A stretch of DNA of 64,000 bases from Sipunculus nudus (Eukaryota; Annelida; Sipuncula; Golfingiida; Sipunculidae). Both the position numbers and the translations under genes were made by a program. The stretch lies in NCBI GenBank assembly GCA_026874595.1, contig CM049314.1, positions 58,702,300 through 58,766,299 on the forward strand. Direction: 5' to 3'. Under the pieces are notes generated by a model. The model did not search any database and was not told the origin of the DNA. It saw only the letters and a program-made list of their open reading frames with translations. Shown here one piece after another: positions 1 to 12,264 of the stretch (the first letter of the stretch is position 1; each line of letters opens with the position of its first letter).

Positions 1-104
1 CTATTTTATTCCAAAAATGTTTATTCTGAAAAAAGCTTATATTTATTCAGTTGAAGTATCTTTACGTTTTATTCCTGGTATGTACTCGTTTCTCTTATTG
101 CAGG

Positions 105-232
105 TGACCCTCGGTGACCAGTGCGTTCACCTAAAATTCTACCAAACGCTACCCCGTAAGGGTTCTAAAGTCACGCTGATCGACTATCAAATGCACCATA
201 CAACTACAGACCCTATTCTACCTTTTAAGTAA
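105..232 (+). CDS. Possible terminal exon of an unidentified gene
   Basis: A pyrimidine-rich tract ending in TTATTGCAG (acceptor at about 103-104) precedes an open stretch of about 42 codons that ends in TAA at 230-232. An AATAAA-type polyadenylation signal follows at about 320. The peptide contains GDQCVHLKFYQ and ends in DPILPFK. I do not recognise a family. The reading is inferred from the splice-like context and amino-acid composition. It could be a chance open frame; upstream exons would lie outside the window. Confidence 0.3.
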
Positions 233-1540
233 ACCTATTCTGTATTGATGATGCAAAATGTGCTGTATTCCCTGATGTATTTCGGGAAAAATATATATCT
301 ATTAAGAAATGTTAATCTAATAAAAACAAAGGATACTATTTCTAATTACACAACAATCGATAAACAGTAAAAATATTCAGATTTAACTTTAAATTTGTTC
401 TAGACATTTTTGTTAACAAGTGAGCAGATGTGGATTAATAAACAATAAGCATTCATATGTTGTTTTCTTTCTTTTTAATTTGAAGAATGGTGCGCCAGGT
501 TGACTTGTTTGATGATAGAAACGGTTATGTCGTTAACATATGAAATATCTTAAAATATCCTGGCACGATAGTAATGATGATTTTTTTATATATGGTCAAT
601 CTGCTTATACCGCTCTACTCTTATTAATCTGCCGTCCATTATAAAACACCATAATTCTCTTTCTTCTTAATCCTCATTTGGTTTAAAACGGTATACTTAT
701 TGCAATTAAACTATATTTGAGATCACAATCAATATGCTTTACAAACAACCCATTCAGCGAACATGCCACTTCCCTTCTCCCTAACGTCAAATAGTGCAAT
801 CTTATTGTAGGGTATTTTTACCAGTTATTGTGAAAAACGTAGTAAAACATTTTAATGACAAAAATAGTAAATTAAGATAACACAATTATTTCATCAGTGA
901 GCCATCCTCAAACGTTATCCTTCAAACGAATTAAATACAATAAGCATTTCCATGCAGACGAAATTGAATTTACATTTATTGGAACAGACAGATTCCAACA
1001 ATCTGTAACATCGGTGTTCAAATAACTCAGCAATAATGAATTTTAATGAATATTATACGTTATCATGTCGTGACAAAATAAAATATTTAGGCATTACAAG
1101 TTTCAAGTTGTATCTAGGTATACCTAGGTTCAAGCTGTTACATTTCCAACGGGTTTACAAACGGCAAAATACAAATATACTATGCAGTCCCAAATAGGAT
1201 CTGTCCTACCAGTTATTGACATTATAGTGTGCCTTTCTTAATATGAATATTATAAAATAGGCATATAAAAAGCAGAGATCAAACTTTGTAGTCGAATTTT
1301 TGTACGTTTTGCATGCACAATGTTAGGAACGGGCAAGAATTATTATATATTTATATTATTTAAATTATAACCTGACTCATATGAATTTTTTATGGAAAAT
1401 ATAAAATTGTGTTTACCCACCGATAATACATAATGCATATACATATGTACAGCTCTCTGAGATGGTCAGCATGTGTATGTATGAGTTAATAGAATAGTGT
1501 TTAATACTTAAAGGGTTCCTGTTTGTATTAGTACTGCACA
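233..1540. other. AT-rich non-coding DNA
   Basis: No coding potential or recognisable mobile element seen. Only short AT-rich runs and scattered polyadenylation-like motifs. Confidence 0.5.
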
Positions 1541-3900
1541 AGATATATATAGGTTTGTTTAAAACTGACAAATATGTTTCCCTCTCTGCATATCACATCA
1601 AGAATATTTCTGGGTGGTGTGGTGTGTATAGTTATGTTATGTAATTCCACTGATATTTTTTGCCATACCGACAGGGGTCTCTGTGCGTGTATCATAACAT
1701 ATGAGCGATGACTGACCACCTGTAGGATGGTTTGTATGCTTTTGGATAGATTGCCTATGTAATAAATTTGCTTATTATTGACAGCAGTTTCCCTGTGTAT
1801 AACACAAACAAAAGATCACATTTTCCATTTATAAACCCTGTACAACCATATGAAATCTGGAATGGTCAACACACAATATGTGTGTCGTTGCATCACAAGA
1901 TAACATTTATTATTAACAAACCTCTGCAAGGTGGCAAACATTTCTGTGTACAGATGATCCATGGTACAGTTTACTTTGAGAATGACAGGTGCATATGTGT
2001 ATTAGACCATCAAAGACAAGATTTATCATTTATAAAGCTCACTATGTTTTGGTAATATCCTTGTGTATAGATGGTGTATTTAAAAGTTCTAATGAACACT
2101 GTCATTGGTCCTTGGCTTAGCATCAACCCTTCTCAAGATAATATGAACCATGTATAACCATGTCTTGGGTGAATGGTTGTCATGCTTTTCTATAAATAGT
2201 GTATGGACTATTTTTGATTGACACTGTCAGGGATGTGTCCTATTTGTTGCTCGTTTACAAAAGGATCTGCCAAGTAAAATGCCGAGGAGGGTGGCAACAT
2301 ACAGTATGTGTATATCATTCAATCAACATATATTAATCAAGATGCATAAAACCTGGTAAAGGCAGTTTACCTATGCCATCACGAGGATTCATCATGTAAG
2401 AAGCAGAGTCGTGTTCCGCATTCTTGTGTATGTATGGTCCGTTGGAAACTTTTTTTAATACTGACAAGGGTCTCTTTTGGTGAATCACACATTGACAAGA
2501 TAGGATTTATTCAATGTCGGCTTGTATAAAGGTGTGTGGGGTGTCAGCATGCATGTGTACAGCGAGTCCCCGGAATAGTTTTGTTTCACACTGATTTTTG
2601 TTTATGTGTAAATTATTCCATCAGATAAGAGGAACAGTTTTGTTCAATGCTGACAGGGTTTCTTTGTGTGCGTCATTTATTTATAATATACGACCTACTA
2701 TATATAAAGCTGAATGTATATAAGGTAAATACAATAGTGTTCTATATTAATAACAGGGTCTTCATGTCTATAGCAGCATTACCAGATAGCAGGTTTATTA
2801 ACCCTGACTGATGCCTCCGTTGGTGCATAAAAAGCATACAAAATATGCTTTTCAGAATATGTAAAGCTATGTGGGGACCAGAAAACTGTACGTGAAATTA
2901 TATGATGGCAATAGGTTTTGACAACGTTGCTCTTTCAAAATGGCACGATTATATTTGATAGACTTATTGGGGAAAATTTGTAAAAGACGATGTGATATTA
3001 TGAAACTGAAAATAACTTCGAACATGCGTCGAGAGTTATTACCATAATGTTAATCAATCTGATTATGATTACCCTAATATTCGGGTCAATTTTCTTGTGT
3101 TTTATGTGTGTGTATGTCTGCGTAGCATGATCTGTATGTATCACTCACAAAATAGGATATATGCATAAACGAATAAAGCGGGATTGATGTTCAGCCTACG
3201 TACGAATAGATAATCCCTGGTATAATTTGAATGGGCCTGGAAGGGTTTCTGCGTGTATCACAGAAATAAGATCTACGATGTATAACATTGTGTGTAATGG
3301 TAAGCATGTGAAGATGGTACTTTGAACAGTTTTGTGTAACACTGACAGATTTCTCTATGTGTACGCATCGAGATCGGTTGTAGAAAGCTGCGTGTGTTGG
3401 TCCACATATTGTGTGTACAGTTGGACCATGTAGTAGTTTCCCATTGATAAGGGTCCTCCTGTCTACTCCATCAGAAATTAGAAAAAGTTTTGTTTAAAAT
3501 TGGCAGGCGTCTCTGTCTATGCATCACGTCTTCAAAAGATATGATTCACCATGTATAAAGCTGTGTCGGCGTGATCAGTATGCGTGCGTATAGATGGGGG
3601 ATTTTTGTGTACCACTGACACGGGTTTATATATGTGTGTTACACTATCACAAGATCGGACATACTATGTTTTAAAATTTATCTGGAGATATTACTTACCA
3701 TTTATAAACTATTTTGGGTGGTTATCTATTTGCACCAACCATTGAAAAATTATTTAAGGTTGACAAGAGGCGTCTTGTGTATTACCAAACCGTAAGATAG
3801 GACTAGTTTATTTAATACTGACACTGGTCTGTTTGTGGTTGCACAACATCATAAGACCGAATCTACTATGTTAAAACCCCATGCATCGATGTAGTATTCA
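1540..3900 (+). repeat. Degenerate tandem repeat with two alternating unit sizes
   Basis: Variants of a phrase built around 'tgTTTAAcACTGACAgGGtCTCTgTGTGTaT', followed by 'aTCAcaagATaggAt...TATAAAGCTGtGTg..GTcaGcATGtgTGTaCAGATGG', recur through the region. Anchors near 1670, 2455, 2590, 2645, 3325, 3440, 3500, 3612, 3765 and 3820 are spaced either about 110-135 bp or about 55-60 bp, as if full and truncated units alternate. Divergence is high, so the array is old. Small open frames inside it (for example 1768-2055) are not coding in my view. Confidence 0.6.
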
Positions 3901-6779
3901 CAAATACCGTACTCACGACCACTCAGAGTGACCACACGTTTGCCGTTCTCACATTGACTTCAACAACGTATATTGTATTATTAAATGCATAAATAAAAAG
4001 AAGAATATCGAATACTGCATTATCAGATAAGGAATACCTTTGTACGACAGGCTAGACGTGTGGACCAAGGTAATCTGCTTAAACCACGTCAGGACCCTTG
4101 CTTTGTAAATATCAACATTCACTCTCAACCTGATGGACCACCTAAAAAACTAGAAACCCGACGATAGATCATTTCATATTTATTCCAGGGGCTAGGAGGG
4201 GGTCACTGGGGACCCCCTCTGGGATTTTATTACATAGGTATTTTAAGAAATCCTCTGGGATTTTATAATATTGGTATTTTTAAATCCCTAAATATGTCCA
4301 GTTAATGAATTATCCTTTATTACACTCATTATATCGGGAACACTACCGTTTTAAGCCACTTAAAGACGACCGCGTCTTTACGCACGCACCCTCGGACAGG
4401 TGGAGTCGATAAGGGGGTAGGAAAATGAATATGCTTATAGCTCGCTTAATATTTGACATATTTTCTTCAAATAAACTGGTTTGCATTTGCAAACAATAGG
4501 AAAAAAAAGTCACTGATAGATATAATCATATATATGTATTACATCTTTTAGGTGATGAAGCAAATAATTATGAAATTAATAAAACACCATGAAGAAATTC
4601 CACTGACTTTTGTTTAATTAATTTTCGCTGTGGGTGATTTTACAAGATAATGTTGACATTTTTGAAGTTCTAGTTTATGAATAAATAAGCTTTTGTAAAT
4701 CCTGAAAACATTAAAAAATAGAATTATGTAGACATTAATGAATAATAAAGTGTTATTCTGGTTTGATCACCCTTTTTTGAAACATGTATACGAGGTGTTA
4801 TATGTTTCTCTCTCGATTTTCCTCACCGTGACACTTTCCTAATATCATAAATAGTCACTGTACTGAAACTAAGGGTATAAACACAAGTAAATCCTTCATT
4901 CAGACCAAATATAAAGACTAACCAGTGTTAACTCTTCCAAAAGGTTGTGTGTTTTTTTTTCCAATGGCCTTTTTCCCCTTATAACCAGAATACTCAATTT
5001 TGGGGGATTCCTGAAAAGACTAGGCCCAGTGCACTAGGCGTGTAAAGAAAGTAACAAGGAAAATTGGATGGGGGGGGCTTTACAATTTAGAGCACTCTCC
5101 GTCACCATGTCTTCTACCAGTATCTCCTCAATCTGTATGTGCTGATATTTAAAAAAATCTGTAGTGACAAAGGTTAAGCTACATAAAAATTATGAATTCA
5201 GATAATGTGTAGCAAATTTCAAAATTCATATATTTGCCTTTCTTTACACATCAGGTATTGTATTAGATAGCGTAAATACCTTCTTAGGATGCCTTTCTAA
5301 TGTGAATAGGACTATTATATTTAAATTATGCAATCAGAAGATGTGCTCTCAAATGTTAAACTAAATATTCATATGCATTGTATTTTGTTTTTATTGTATA
5401 GGTTAACGGTAATCACACCATACTATAAATTAATATTGAATTGCATATTCGTTCTTATAGAAATTAATTTGTTTATTTTATAAAAAAAATAAAGATACAT
5501 TTCTAAATATTGGCCTTCTTGAGAATAAAGCTACATTGAAAAAACAGAGAAGAAAATAATATATAAACTATATAAATACATATATATATATAATATTCAT
5601 TTTTTTTACAATTCATAACAACTTAAGCCTGCTGGATAAAAGCCCATTGATGCATTAGGTTTCATAGCTAGAACACCCATTTGCAGACACCTAATATTGA
5701 CTTTACTTTTAAATGTTGAAATTATCTTATACTTTTTGCAAGAGGTAATTTTCGCAGATGTAATAATTTGATTCTCCGGTTTCGTTACTTTACATATTTA
5801 AATTAATCTTTGAAATTGCCTTTCAGAGGCTCGTATATTAAAGAGGACGCAAATGAGGTGCGGCACGCGAAGCCTTAGGCGCGACATGACAATCAAAACT
5901 ATGGGGTCACTATAATAATATGCCTTTCCATTGTTCAAATTCAGCTCAACCCGCTTTATCGCACGTTTTGGTTGCAGCATACTGTGTGTCCACAGGGTCT
6001 GTGTTCTTACGAACAGATTTCCTGTTCTTACTGGTACCGGTTAGTGTACATGTTTATTGTAGCTGTATTTATGTTACATGTATACATGGTATTAATGTCT
6101 CGCACTGTCTAACTGGTCAAGTGAAGCAAGTGAACCATGACTAGGGAAAACGTTGCCTTGGTGCGTTTACACACAACAAGGGTAAACGTTACCTTGTACA
6201 AGACTAAGAAATATACACACAGGGGAATCCAGGCTCAATACTTCGCCAGGGTTTTATGACTCTTTATAGTGGTCCTAGTATGCCCGCAGGAACGAATAAA
6301 ACAGTCATAAAGGACAAGGTTCAGCTTAAACTATGTTCACCGTACCTGTACCTATCCTTTATTTCTCAGTTATTTTATATTCGGAGTGTAATGTCACATG
6401 TAGCTGCAACCTGGCGGAGAATCCAGTAACAAAAACCAAATTGTTAAACCTGATATAGGAGATCAGAATAAGAATAAAATAACAAATTTTACATCCGTTT
6501 CATACATAAAATACATTATATCATGCCTTGCTAAATGTATTTAACTCTTATACAGTTCCCTGCAAGTAGTATCTCGCTTTCTATTGATCTAAACGAATAA
6601 CACACATTAAAGATTCATACTTTCGATGTTAGTCCTACTTCATAACACTTTCATCGACAATTTGATAGCTCTCTTTAAAAAAATGTTTGATGTAAACTTT
6701 ATATAGTATATGTAAAACTGCCGAATTCTATTTCGGATTCGAACCACTTGACAGTGCAGTTTAACATATTTTCTCTTAT
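3901..6779. other. Non-coding DNA with a small 2-copy tandem repeat
   Basis: Mostly featureless AT-rich DNA. At about 4226-4300 the phrase CCTCTGGGATTTTAT occurs twice in tandem with a roughly 36-bp period. No gene recognised. Confidence 0.45.
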
Positions 6780-6935
6780 TTTATGCAACGGCAGCTTGGC
6801 ACGTCTTCTCATTATGCTTTCAGAGCGTTCACCCTCTTGGTGGTCGACCGTAAAAAATCTCATCCCCTCGGCTGAGATTCGAACTCACCAACTCTTGATT
6901 TAAGTCCTGTGCTATACACCCAGCCCACAGAAGCC
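6780..6935 (-). repeat. tRNA-derived SINE, copy 1 (5' part)
   Basis: Read on the minus strand it starts GGCTTCTGTGGGCTGGGTG, keeps a tRNA-like B box (GAGTTCGAATCTC) and continues into the body 'ACGGTCGACC...GAACGCTCT...GAGAAG.CGTGCC' shared with the copies at 15.2 and 36.3 kb. The 3' part of the family is not recognisable here, so the copy is truncated. Confidence 0.7.
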
Positions 6936-7206
6936 GGACGAGTTTGTTGGTGACTTAATTGGGGCTATGTGTCCGCAGGTTGCTGACCAGTCCGACCCGG
7001 ATAAGAAAACCCATTCCCACGGTCTTTACCATCGATTCTGCAATCGTGCGCTTATTTTGGCTCATTGTGTTTGATAAGGGTGTTGGGCGCCAGATGGGGC
7101 TAACGGCTAAACCGACGAAATAAAATGTGCATTTGATCCTTCTGACAGGAGCGAATCCAGGATCTTAGAAACGTGATGGGGAGCCATGCCAACTCTCAGG
7201 CTCGGG

Positions 7207-7207
<1 letters not shown>

Positions 7208-7270
<63 letters not shown>
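7208..7270. repeat. (TA)n microsatellite
   Basis: About 30 uninterrupted AT repeats. The sequence between it and the next array (7271-7438) shows no recognised feature. Confidence 0.95.
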
Positions 7271-7272
<2 letters not shown>

Positions 7273-7437
7273 GGCACCAGAAGCAAACTCCAGCTTTGCT
7301 TCGGTATTAAGCGTATTCTTCTTTATTTCCAGATTGTATTTGTCATATTTTCCCGGTGAATCTACCTGATTACCCGCCCCTGCACCCAAAACACATTCAG
7401 TATTTATGTATTTGAAACGCTTGCTCTCTTCTCCAAG

Positions 7438-7438
<1 letters not shown>

Positions 7439-7491
<53 letters not shown>
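7439..7491. repeat. (TA)n microsatellite
   Basis: About 26 uninterrupted AT repeats. The following 0.9 kb to the next array is featureless. Confidence 0.95.
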
Positions 7492-7493
<2 letters not shown>

Positions 7494-8380
7494 CAATTCA
7501 TTTACATAATCCTACAATTTCAGCAGAGAAATGCAGCTAATAATTTTGGTTTAATGATCATGTCATTAATATACATTATAATCTTAGATTAGTTTAACTG
7601 ATGTACCATATGATACAGGCTGCTTCCTAAAAAATTATATTTTCTGCCCCACTCATGGTCTTTTTTTCAAATTACGCCCTGGCATATTTTATTTAACATG
7701 AACACGTATGAAAAGCTGCTTTAAGACCTTTGGTGGCCTCTATGTGGCCTCTACTAGTATGTTCAATTTTAAAGGAAAACGCTATTTCAGTCAATAACTA
7801 ACTGAACAGGGGCAAGAATGAAATAATGTAAGGGTTGTTAGGGTATATCGAATGAACTGTATGAATGACATATAAGCCTCGTCGGTCAAAGCTCAGATGA
7901 TTGTCGGCCGAGCAAAAAAAAAATCAACAACAAAAACTGTGTTAAACACCACACGTGTGAGCTGTGTTATAAGCGAAAATGTTGTTCGAGGCAAACGCAT
8001 CTTATGATTGATTAACTGATTAGTTACATCCCGCTGTTGTTTCATATGTCAGCTAGGAAGTGTAATATAATCCAGGAAGTCCACATGGAACAGACTGTCC
8101 TGGACATGATACCAGATAGATAAGGCATGGGTATATGTTTCTTTTTAAATTGGTTATGTGCTGAGCTAAAACTGGTGGCTGTACAGGCTTTCACGCAAAT
8201 TTATGTACAATTATCTTATGTCTGCGTTTGATTTAATTTAAGGTGTCCCTACTTTGATCCGTACATTAAATAAAGCTTCTTTTTTTAAAATCACAATGTC
8301 TATACTGTGGCTTCATATTCGAGAGGTTAAATTTGTAACGATGTATGAAAAAGGAACCTACATATGATATATGCATATCA

Positions 8381-8384
<4 letters not shown>

Positions 8385-8438
<54 letters not shown>
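8385..8438. repeat. (TA)n microsatellite abutting an LTR
   Basis: AT repeats that end exactly where the 3' end of the Gmr1-like LTR begins. Confidence 0.95.
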
Positions 8439-8439
<1 letters not shown>

Positions 8440-8440
<1 letters not shown>

Positions 8441-8714
8441 TTGCGGAACCTGTTATCAACAGATCATGTAGTCGTGATGAGCCCAACCCCTACCACAGAG
8501 ACAGAAAAAAAAACTCTGTAACACTAGGCAGCGTGAAATGTCTAGGGGAATGAATAAAGAAGTCAGTGTTCACACGTGGGCCGGTCCGGCTCGGCCAGGC
8601 GAGAAAGCCCCAGACTAGCATAACCGCTATGTACACGTCTGACCCCACGCGTGGGCCGGGCTATGCCGTCATAGCAACGGCCAATGCTAGCGCTGCACAT
8701 ACACTCTTGTCACA
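8440..8714 (-). repeat. 3' LTR of Gmr1-like element, internally deleted
   Basis: The reverse complement aligns with both ends of the solo LTR at 35.26-36.06 kb. The shared blocks are a start around TGTGACAAGAGTG, then GTATGTGCAGCG.TAGCATT, the GC-rich CCGAGCCGG.CCGGCC block, ACTGACTTCTTTAT, CACGCTGCCTAGTG and an end at GGTTCCGCAAC. Relative to that copy about 550 bp are missing at the junction GTGTGAAC/ACTGACTTC, including its TATA-like box and AATAAA. About 60 bp, partly a second copy of the GC-rich block, are extra. Confidence 0.75.
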
Positions 8715-8729
8715 ACAAAGCACAAGCAC

Positions 8730-9725
8730 CAGTATCATTAGCATCTACAGTCTAAAGTCTACCAAAACTGGTGAACTTTGCAGAATTGCTTCTGAAGTGC
8801 ATTTTCACACTGAACATTCCATACAAACGTTTGTTTTTCTTTAACAAATTAGTCAAAGGTTCAGCAACAGCAGAAAAATTTGTACAAAACTTTCTGTATT
8901 ATCCAACTATACCAAGAAAATTCATTATTTGCTTTTTGTGTTCTTGTGGTCTAAGAAATGCAGAAATAACACTTATTTTAGCATCAACAGGTTTTAACTT
9001 ACCCTGCCCTAAAATTTGACCAAAAAATGTTACTTGTACATGACAAAACTCAGTTTTTACTAAGTTGATGGTCAGACATGCTTCACTGAGTCTTTCGAAG
9101 AGGTCGGGAAATATTTGCCGTTGTTCTCCCAGGTGTCGCTGTACACGATAAGGTCATCAATATATGCGTCGAAGCTCTGAATGTCCTTGACAACCAAATG
9201 GATAAGGCGCTGAACCGTGGCTGGTGAGTTCTTCATGTCAAACGGCATAACTTTATACTGGTACAGTCCTTACGGCGTCAATAATGCGGACACTTCTTTC
9301 GCCCGTTCTGTCAGCGGAAATTGCCAGTATCCTTTGACAAGTCAAACTTGGAAACATAGCTTGAGCGTCCGACTCTGTCAATACAATCATCGATCCTCGG
9401 AATCGGGAACGTGTCAGTCTTGGTGACAGAGTTCAGTTTTCGAAAATCTGTGCACATACGGTAACTTCCATCAGGTTTTGGCACAAGAATACATGGTGTA
9501 CTCCAGATACTGTTACTAGGTTCAATAAAATTATTGTCCAGCAAATATTGAATCTCATTCTTTTTTTGCACTTTTGCTTTTCTGGATTCAGTCTATAAGG
9601 ATGCTGCTTGATCGCGCTTGCCTCGCCAACATCGACGTCATTGCACAGTATGTTAGTTCGCGTTGGAATGTCACTAAACAAATGTTCATGATTCCGCGGC
9701 AGTTTTTTATTGGTACTGTTCCACA
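8730..9725 (-). pseudogene. pol: Reverse transcriptase domain of Gmr1-like Ty3/Gypsy element (decayed)
   Basis: Minus-strand frames give the RT fingers and palm: HLFSDIPTRTN, IKQHPYRLNP, IEPSNSIWSTPC, LVPKPDGSYRMCTDFRKLNS, FPIPRIDDCID and, in another frame, the catalytic loop AYIDDLIVYSDTWE. Several frameshifts and stops separate these blocks, so it cannot make a protein. After the thumb region the sequence runs almost directly into the LTR, so no RNase H domain remains. It lies downstream of the integrase, the reverse of the usual Ty3/Gypsy order. Recognition is by motif from memory, with high confidence for the RT family. Confidence 0.85.
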
Positions 9726-10356
9726 CTGTGCGTTTTTTAATGTCTGGTGAAAACGCTCGAGGGCGCCCTAACTTTCAGGATGGTATGGCGAAGAGCTGTA
9801 CTGCTTTATACCTACCTCAAGCATAACTTGCTGGAATAAGCCAGACATAAAATTAGACCCTTGGTCATACTGAACGAATTTTGATAATCCAAAATTTGTA
9901 AAAAAAAAACTTGGTCAGAGCTTGACAACACTTTTGGTATTAATTTTGCGCAATGGTATTGCCTCAGGAAACCTGGTAATGAGCACATAATTGGCAGCAA
10001 ATATTCATGTCCAGATTTCGTTTTGGGCAGTGGTCCAACACAATCAACAATAATCCTACTAAAGTGTTCCTCGAAAGAAGGAATAGTCCTAAGTGGGGCT
10101 TCAGGAGGATTCTGATTGGGCTTGCCTACCATCGGGCATGTATGGCATGATTTACAATATTGTACAACAACAGCCAATGGAAGTGTGTACTAACTTTCTG
10201 AAAAGTTTTATTTATACCTAAATGGCCAGACAAAAGAGTTCCATGTGCCATGCCTAGAATTTCATTGCGATAACTTTTGGGCATTACTATTTGATGTTTG
10301 ATGGCCCACTCATCATCAGAGAATACATCAGGTGGTCGCCATTTACGCATAAGCAC
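9726..10356 (-). pseudogene. pol: Integrase domain of Gmr1-like element (decayed)
   Basis: The N-terminal zinc-binding part is visible (MRKWRPPD, then GHLGINKTFQKV, then YCKSCHTC). The catalytic core follows, with its three acidic positions in IIVDCVGPLPKTKSG, VQYDQGSNF and, after a stop codon, GALERFHQTLKN. The core is split by a frameshift near 10.17 kb, by others within it and by the TAG just before GALE. The C-terminal part is missing: within a few codons of HQTLKN the sequence becomes the RT module. It would have inserted the cDNA copy into the genome. Confidence 0.85.
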
Positions 10357-10379
10357 TTCATTTTTAAAATAGAAAAAAC

Positions 10380-11030
10380 TGGGTTCTGTGACATTTACGC
10401 TCCCGAGGCAGCGGAAATCTTGCGCTTCTAAAGAAGCAACTGATTTTCACGCTGCCAGCTTTGACCGTTTATGATATATTTAGACACCAGATGGCGGTTT
10501 GTTGTCCACTGAAATAAACGTGCGTACGATCTGACAAGCAGCCAATCAGATGCCAATAAACAAACACTCGCCAGGCATCCTGGCTCCGCCCATTGCCGCG
10601 CTTCAAGCCCCGTTTGATGAGTTTCCGGTTGAATTTAAATTGCTCCCTCTGCATTCTCGCATCATCGACCGATTCGATTATGACATTATGACTGTGTTAG
10701 CGTAGCCATGTATCTGTTGTCTGCAGAACTGAAACCAGCCAGCGAGGTTTTGCACGCAGCCTTTGTTGTTACGTTTCGTTTGAATTACAACTCACCGGCC
10801 GAGCATCCTATGTGCGCAAGGCCCTAAGCAAACCACGTCAGGGGCAATTCTCTGAGCCTGTGGCCTGTTTAGACGGTTACGCTGGGGGATGAGCTGTCAC
10901 TCAAAAAGAAATAAATTAATATGATTGGCTCCGTGTATTCCTCGCTTGGCTTTGTCTTCCAGCACAAAGTTTCATCTGATTGGACAAAAATACAGTGCTC
11001 CCCTCTGGTGTTGCAAAGCAGGATACGAGG
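10380..11030. mobile_element. Probable non-autonomous DNA element inserted in the retroelement
   Basis: About 0.65 kb of GC-richer sequence separates the protease ORF from the integrase and matches neither. Its two sides carry partly inverted motifs. On the left are ACACCAGATGGCGG (about 10487) and CCAATCAGATG (about 10541). On the right are CATCTGATTGG (about 10973) and CCCTCTGGTGTTGC (about 10993). The right-hand motifs are near reverse complements of the left ones in mirrored order. I cannot place exact ends or a target duplication. No coding content. Confidence 0.45.
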
Positions 11031-11873
11031 TCATAACAAACAGCGCCTTACGATATAGGAAGTAGCCCTATAGGTAAAGCGCTGTGTAAAGAGCGTATGT
11101 GACATTTCATATTTTGAAACTGCCCTTGGAAACAAACATGAAATATCAGGGTCATAATGCTGCTCCGTGATAAGTTCTGACCTTGCAAATGCTGCATCCT
11201 GTATGATGGAGTCGTTAGACGAGTCACTAGTAACTCCAAGAGTGTTATCATCTCGACCATTATCATCATGTGTGTTTTTCTTGGCCATAGATCCAGTTAC
11301 TGCACATGAAGGATACAAACCAGGACCTTCAGGATCAGTTTCCTGGTCAAGTGACGGTTTTTCTGTCACTGTTGGTACAGGCTGTACTTTGTCACCTGCA
11401 ACATTATTGGCTAGCAGCAACTGAATTCCCTTAAAACGTAATGTACTTCTTATGCCCACAGTAATATTCCCAGAAATCGAATCTGACTTTAAATGTATAC
11501 TGTAAAGCGTAACTGAAGTGTGCTGGTCTGAAAACACATATTTAACAAGTGCATGTGCACCAGCAAAGGATCTTTTAGAAAATGGCAAAGTGTTTGCTAA
11601 TATGAGAGTATGGCCTGAGCCAGTGTTCCTCAAAATTCTAATAAGGTTAGAATCTGAAAAATCACTTGAAAGTGACACGAAACCATCATGTATGAAAAAC
11701 TCCATTTCAGAGTCAGGAGAGGAATGTAATACCTCATTTTCATCAAACAAAGAACTAACATTGACAGTGTCAGTCATAAACTCTTTTTTAGAGTCATTTA
11801 AGGGATCTACATCCTTTTTTACCATCAAACTCCTCATGGGAGTCAACAGAGGAATTTTCCTCAGCAGATACAA
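11031..11873 (-). pseudogene. pol: Aspartic protease region of Gmr1-like element
   Basis: An open 280-codon frame contains FFIHDGFVSLS, then the protease core IRILRNTGSGHTLIL, then IHLKSDSISGNITVGIR and FKGIQLLLANNVAGDKV, and later GLYPSCAVTGSMAKK, a conserved link to the integrase. In a working enzyme the core triplet is D-T/S-G. Here the aspartate codon is AAC (N) at about 11625-11627, so the protease should be inactive although the frame is open. The C-terminal end runs into the insert at 10.38-11.03 kb. Confidence 0.75.
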
Positions 11874-12264
11874 ATTATGTTTGTCATAAGGGGACCTGGT
11901 CTCATTTGAAATACTCTAGCAAGAGTCAATAATTGACTTAGCCTTATTTAAAAGATACTCCACGCAGGAGTCTTGAAAGGACCTAGCCTTATTAAATTCC
12001 TCGCTGGAATCAAATGAGGTTTTTACCCCGCAAGCTACGGATTTTTCTTTAGATTCAGACGGCACGTTGGCCTCCGTAGCATCAAACTCTTTTTATACTC
12101 AATAAAGGAGTTGTACCCCTTATTTACATGAAAAGATGTTGGCTCTTATACAATGCTATGCAAATATTTTGAAACAAAACCAGAAGTGTTATCCTTTGGC
12201 TTATTTGCAAGTTTCCATCAGTCAGATTTTAGATGACCTTCCTTTTTGGAGTAATTACAGATTT

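Noticed and set aside
1768-2055. 95-codon open frame
   Set aside because: Lies in the decayed tandem array, with no family features.
8371-8553. Open frame with a long IYIYIY tract
   Set aside because: Produced by the (TA)n microsatellite; the same holds for frames at 7207-7389, 24534-24716, 25340-25646 and 51352-51726.
8730-10356. Integrase-before-RT order taken as a rearrangement
   Set aside because: This order is the normal one for the Gmr1 lineage, which the motifs resemble; only the join at about 9.73 kb needs a deletion.
11167-11889. Plus-strand open frames over the protease region
   Set aside because: They are shadows of the minus-strand pol frame, which carries recognisable motifs.
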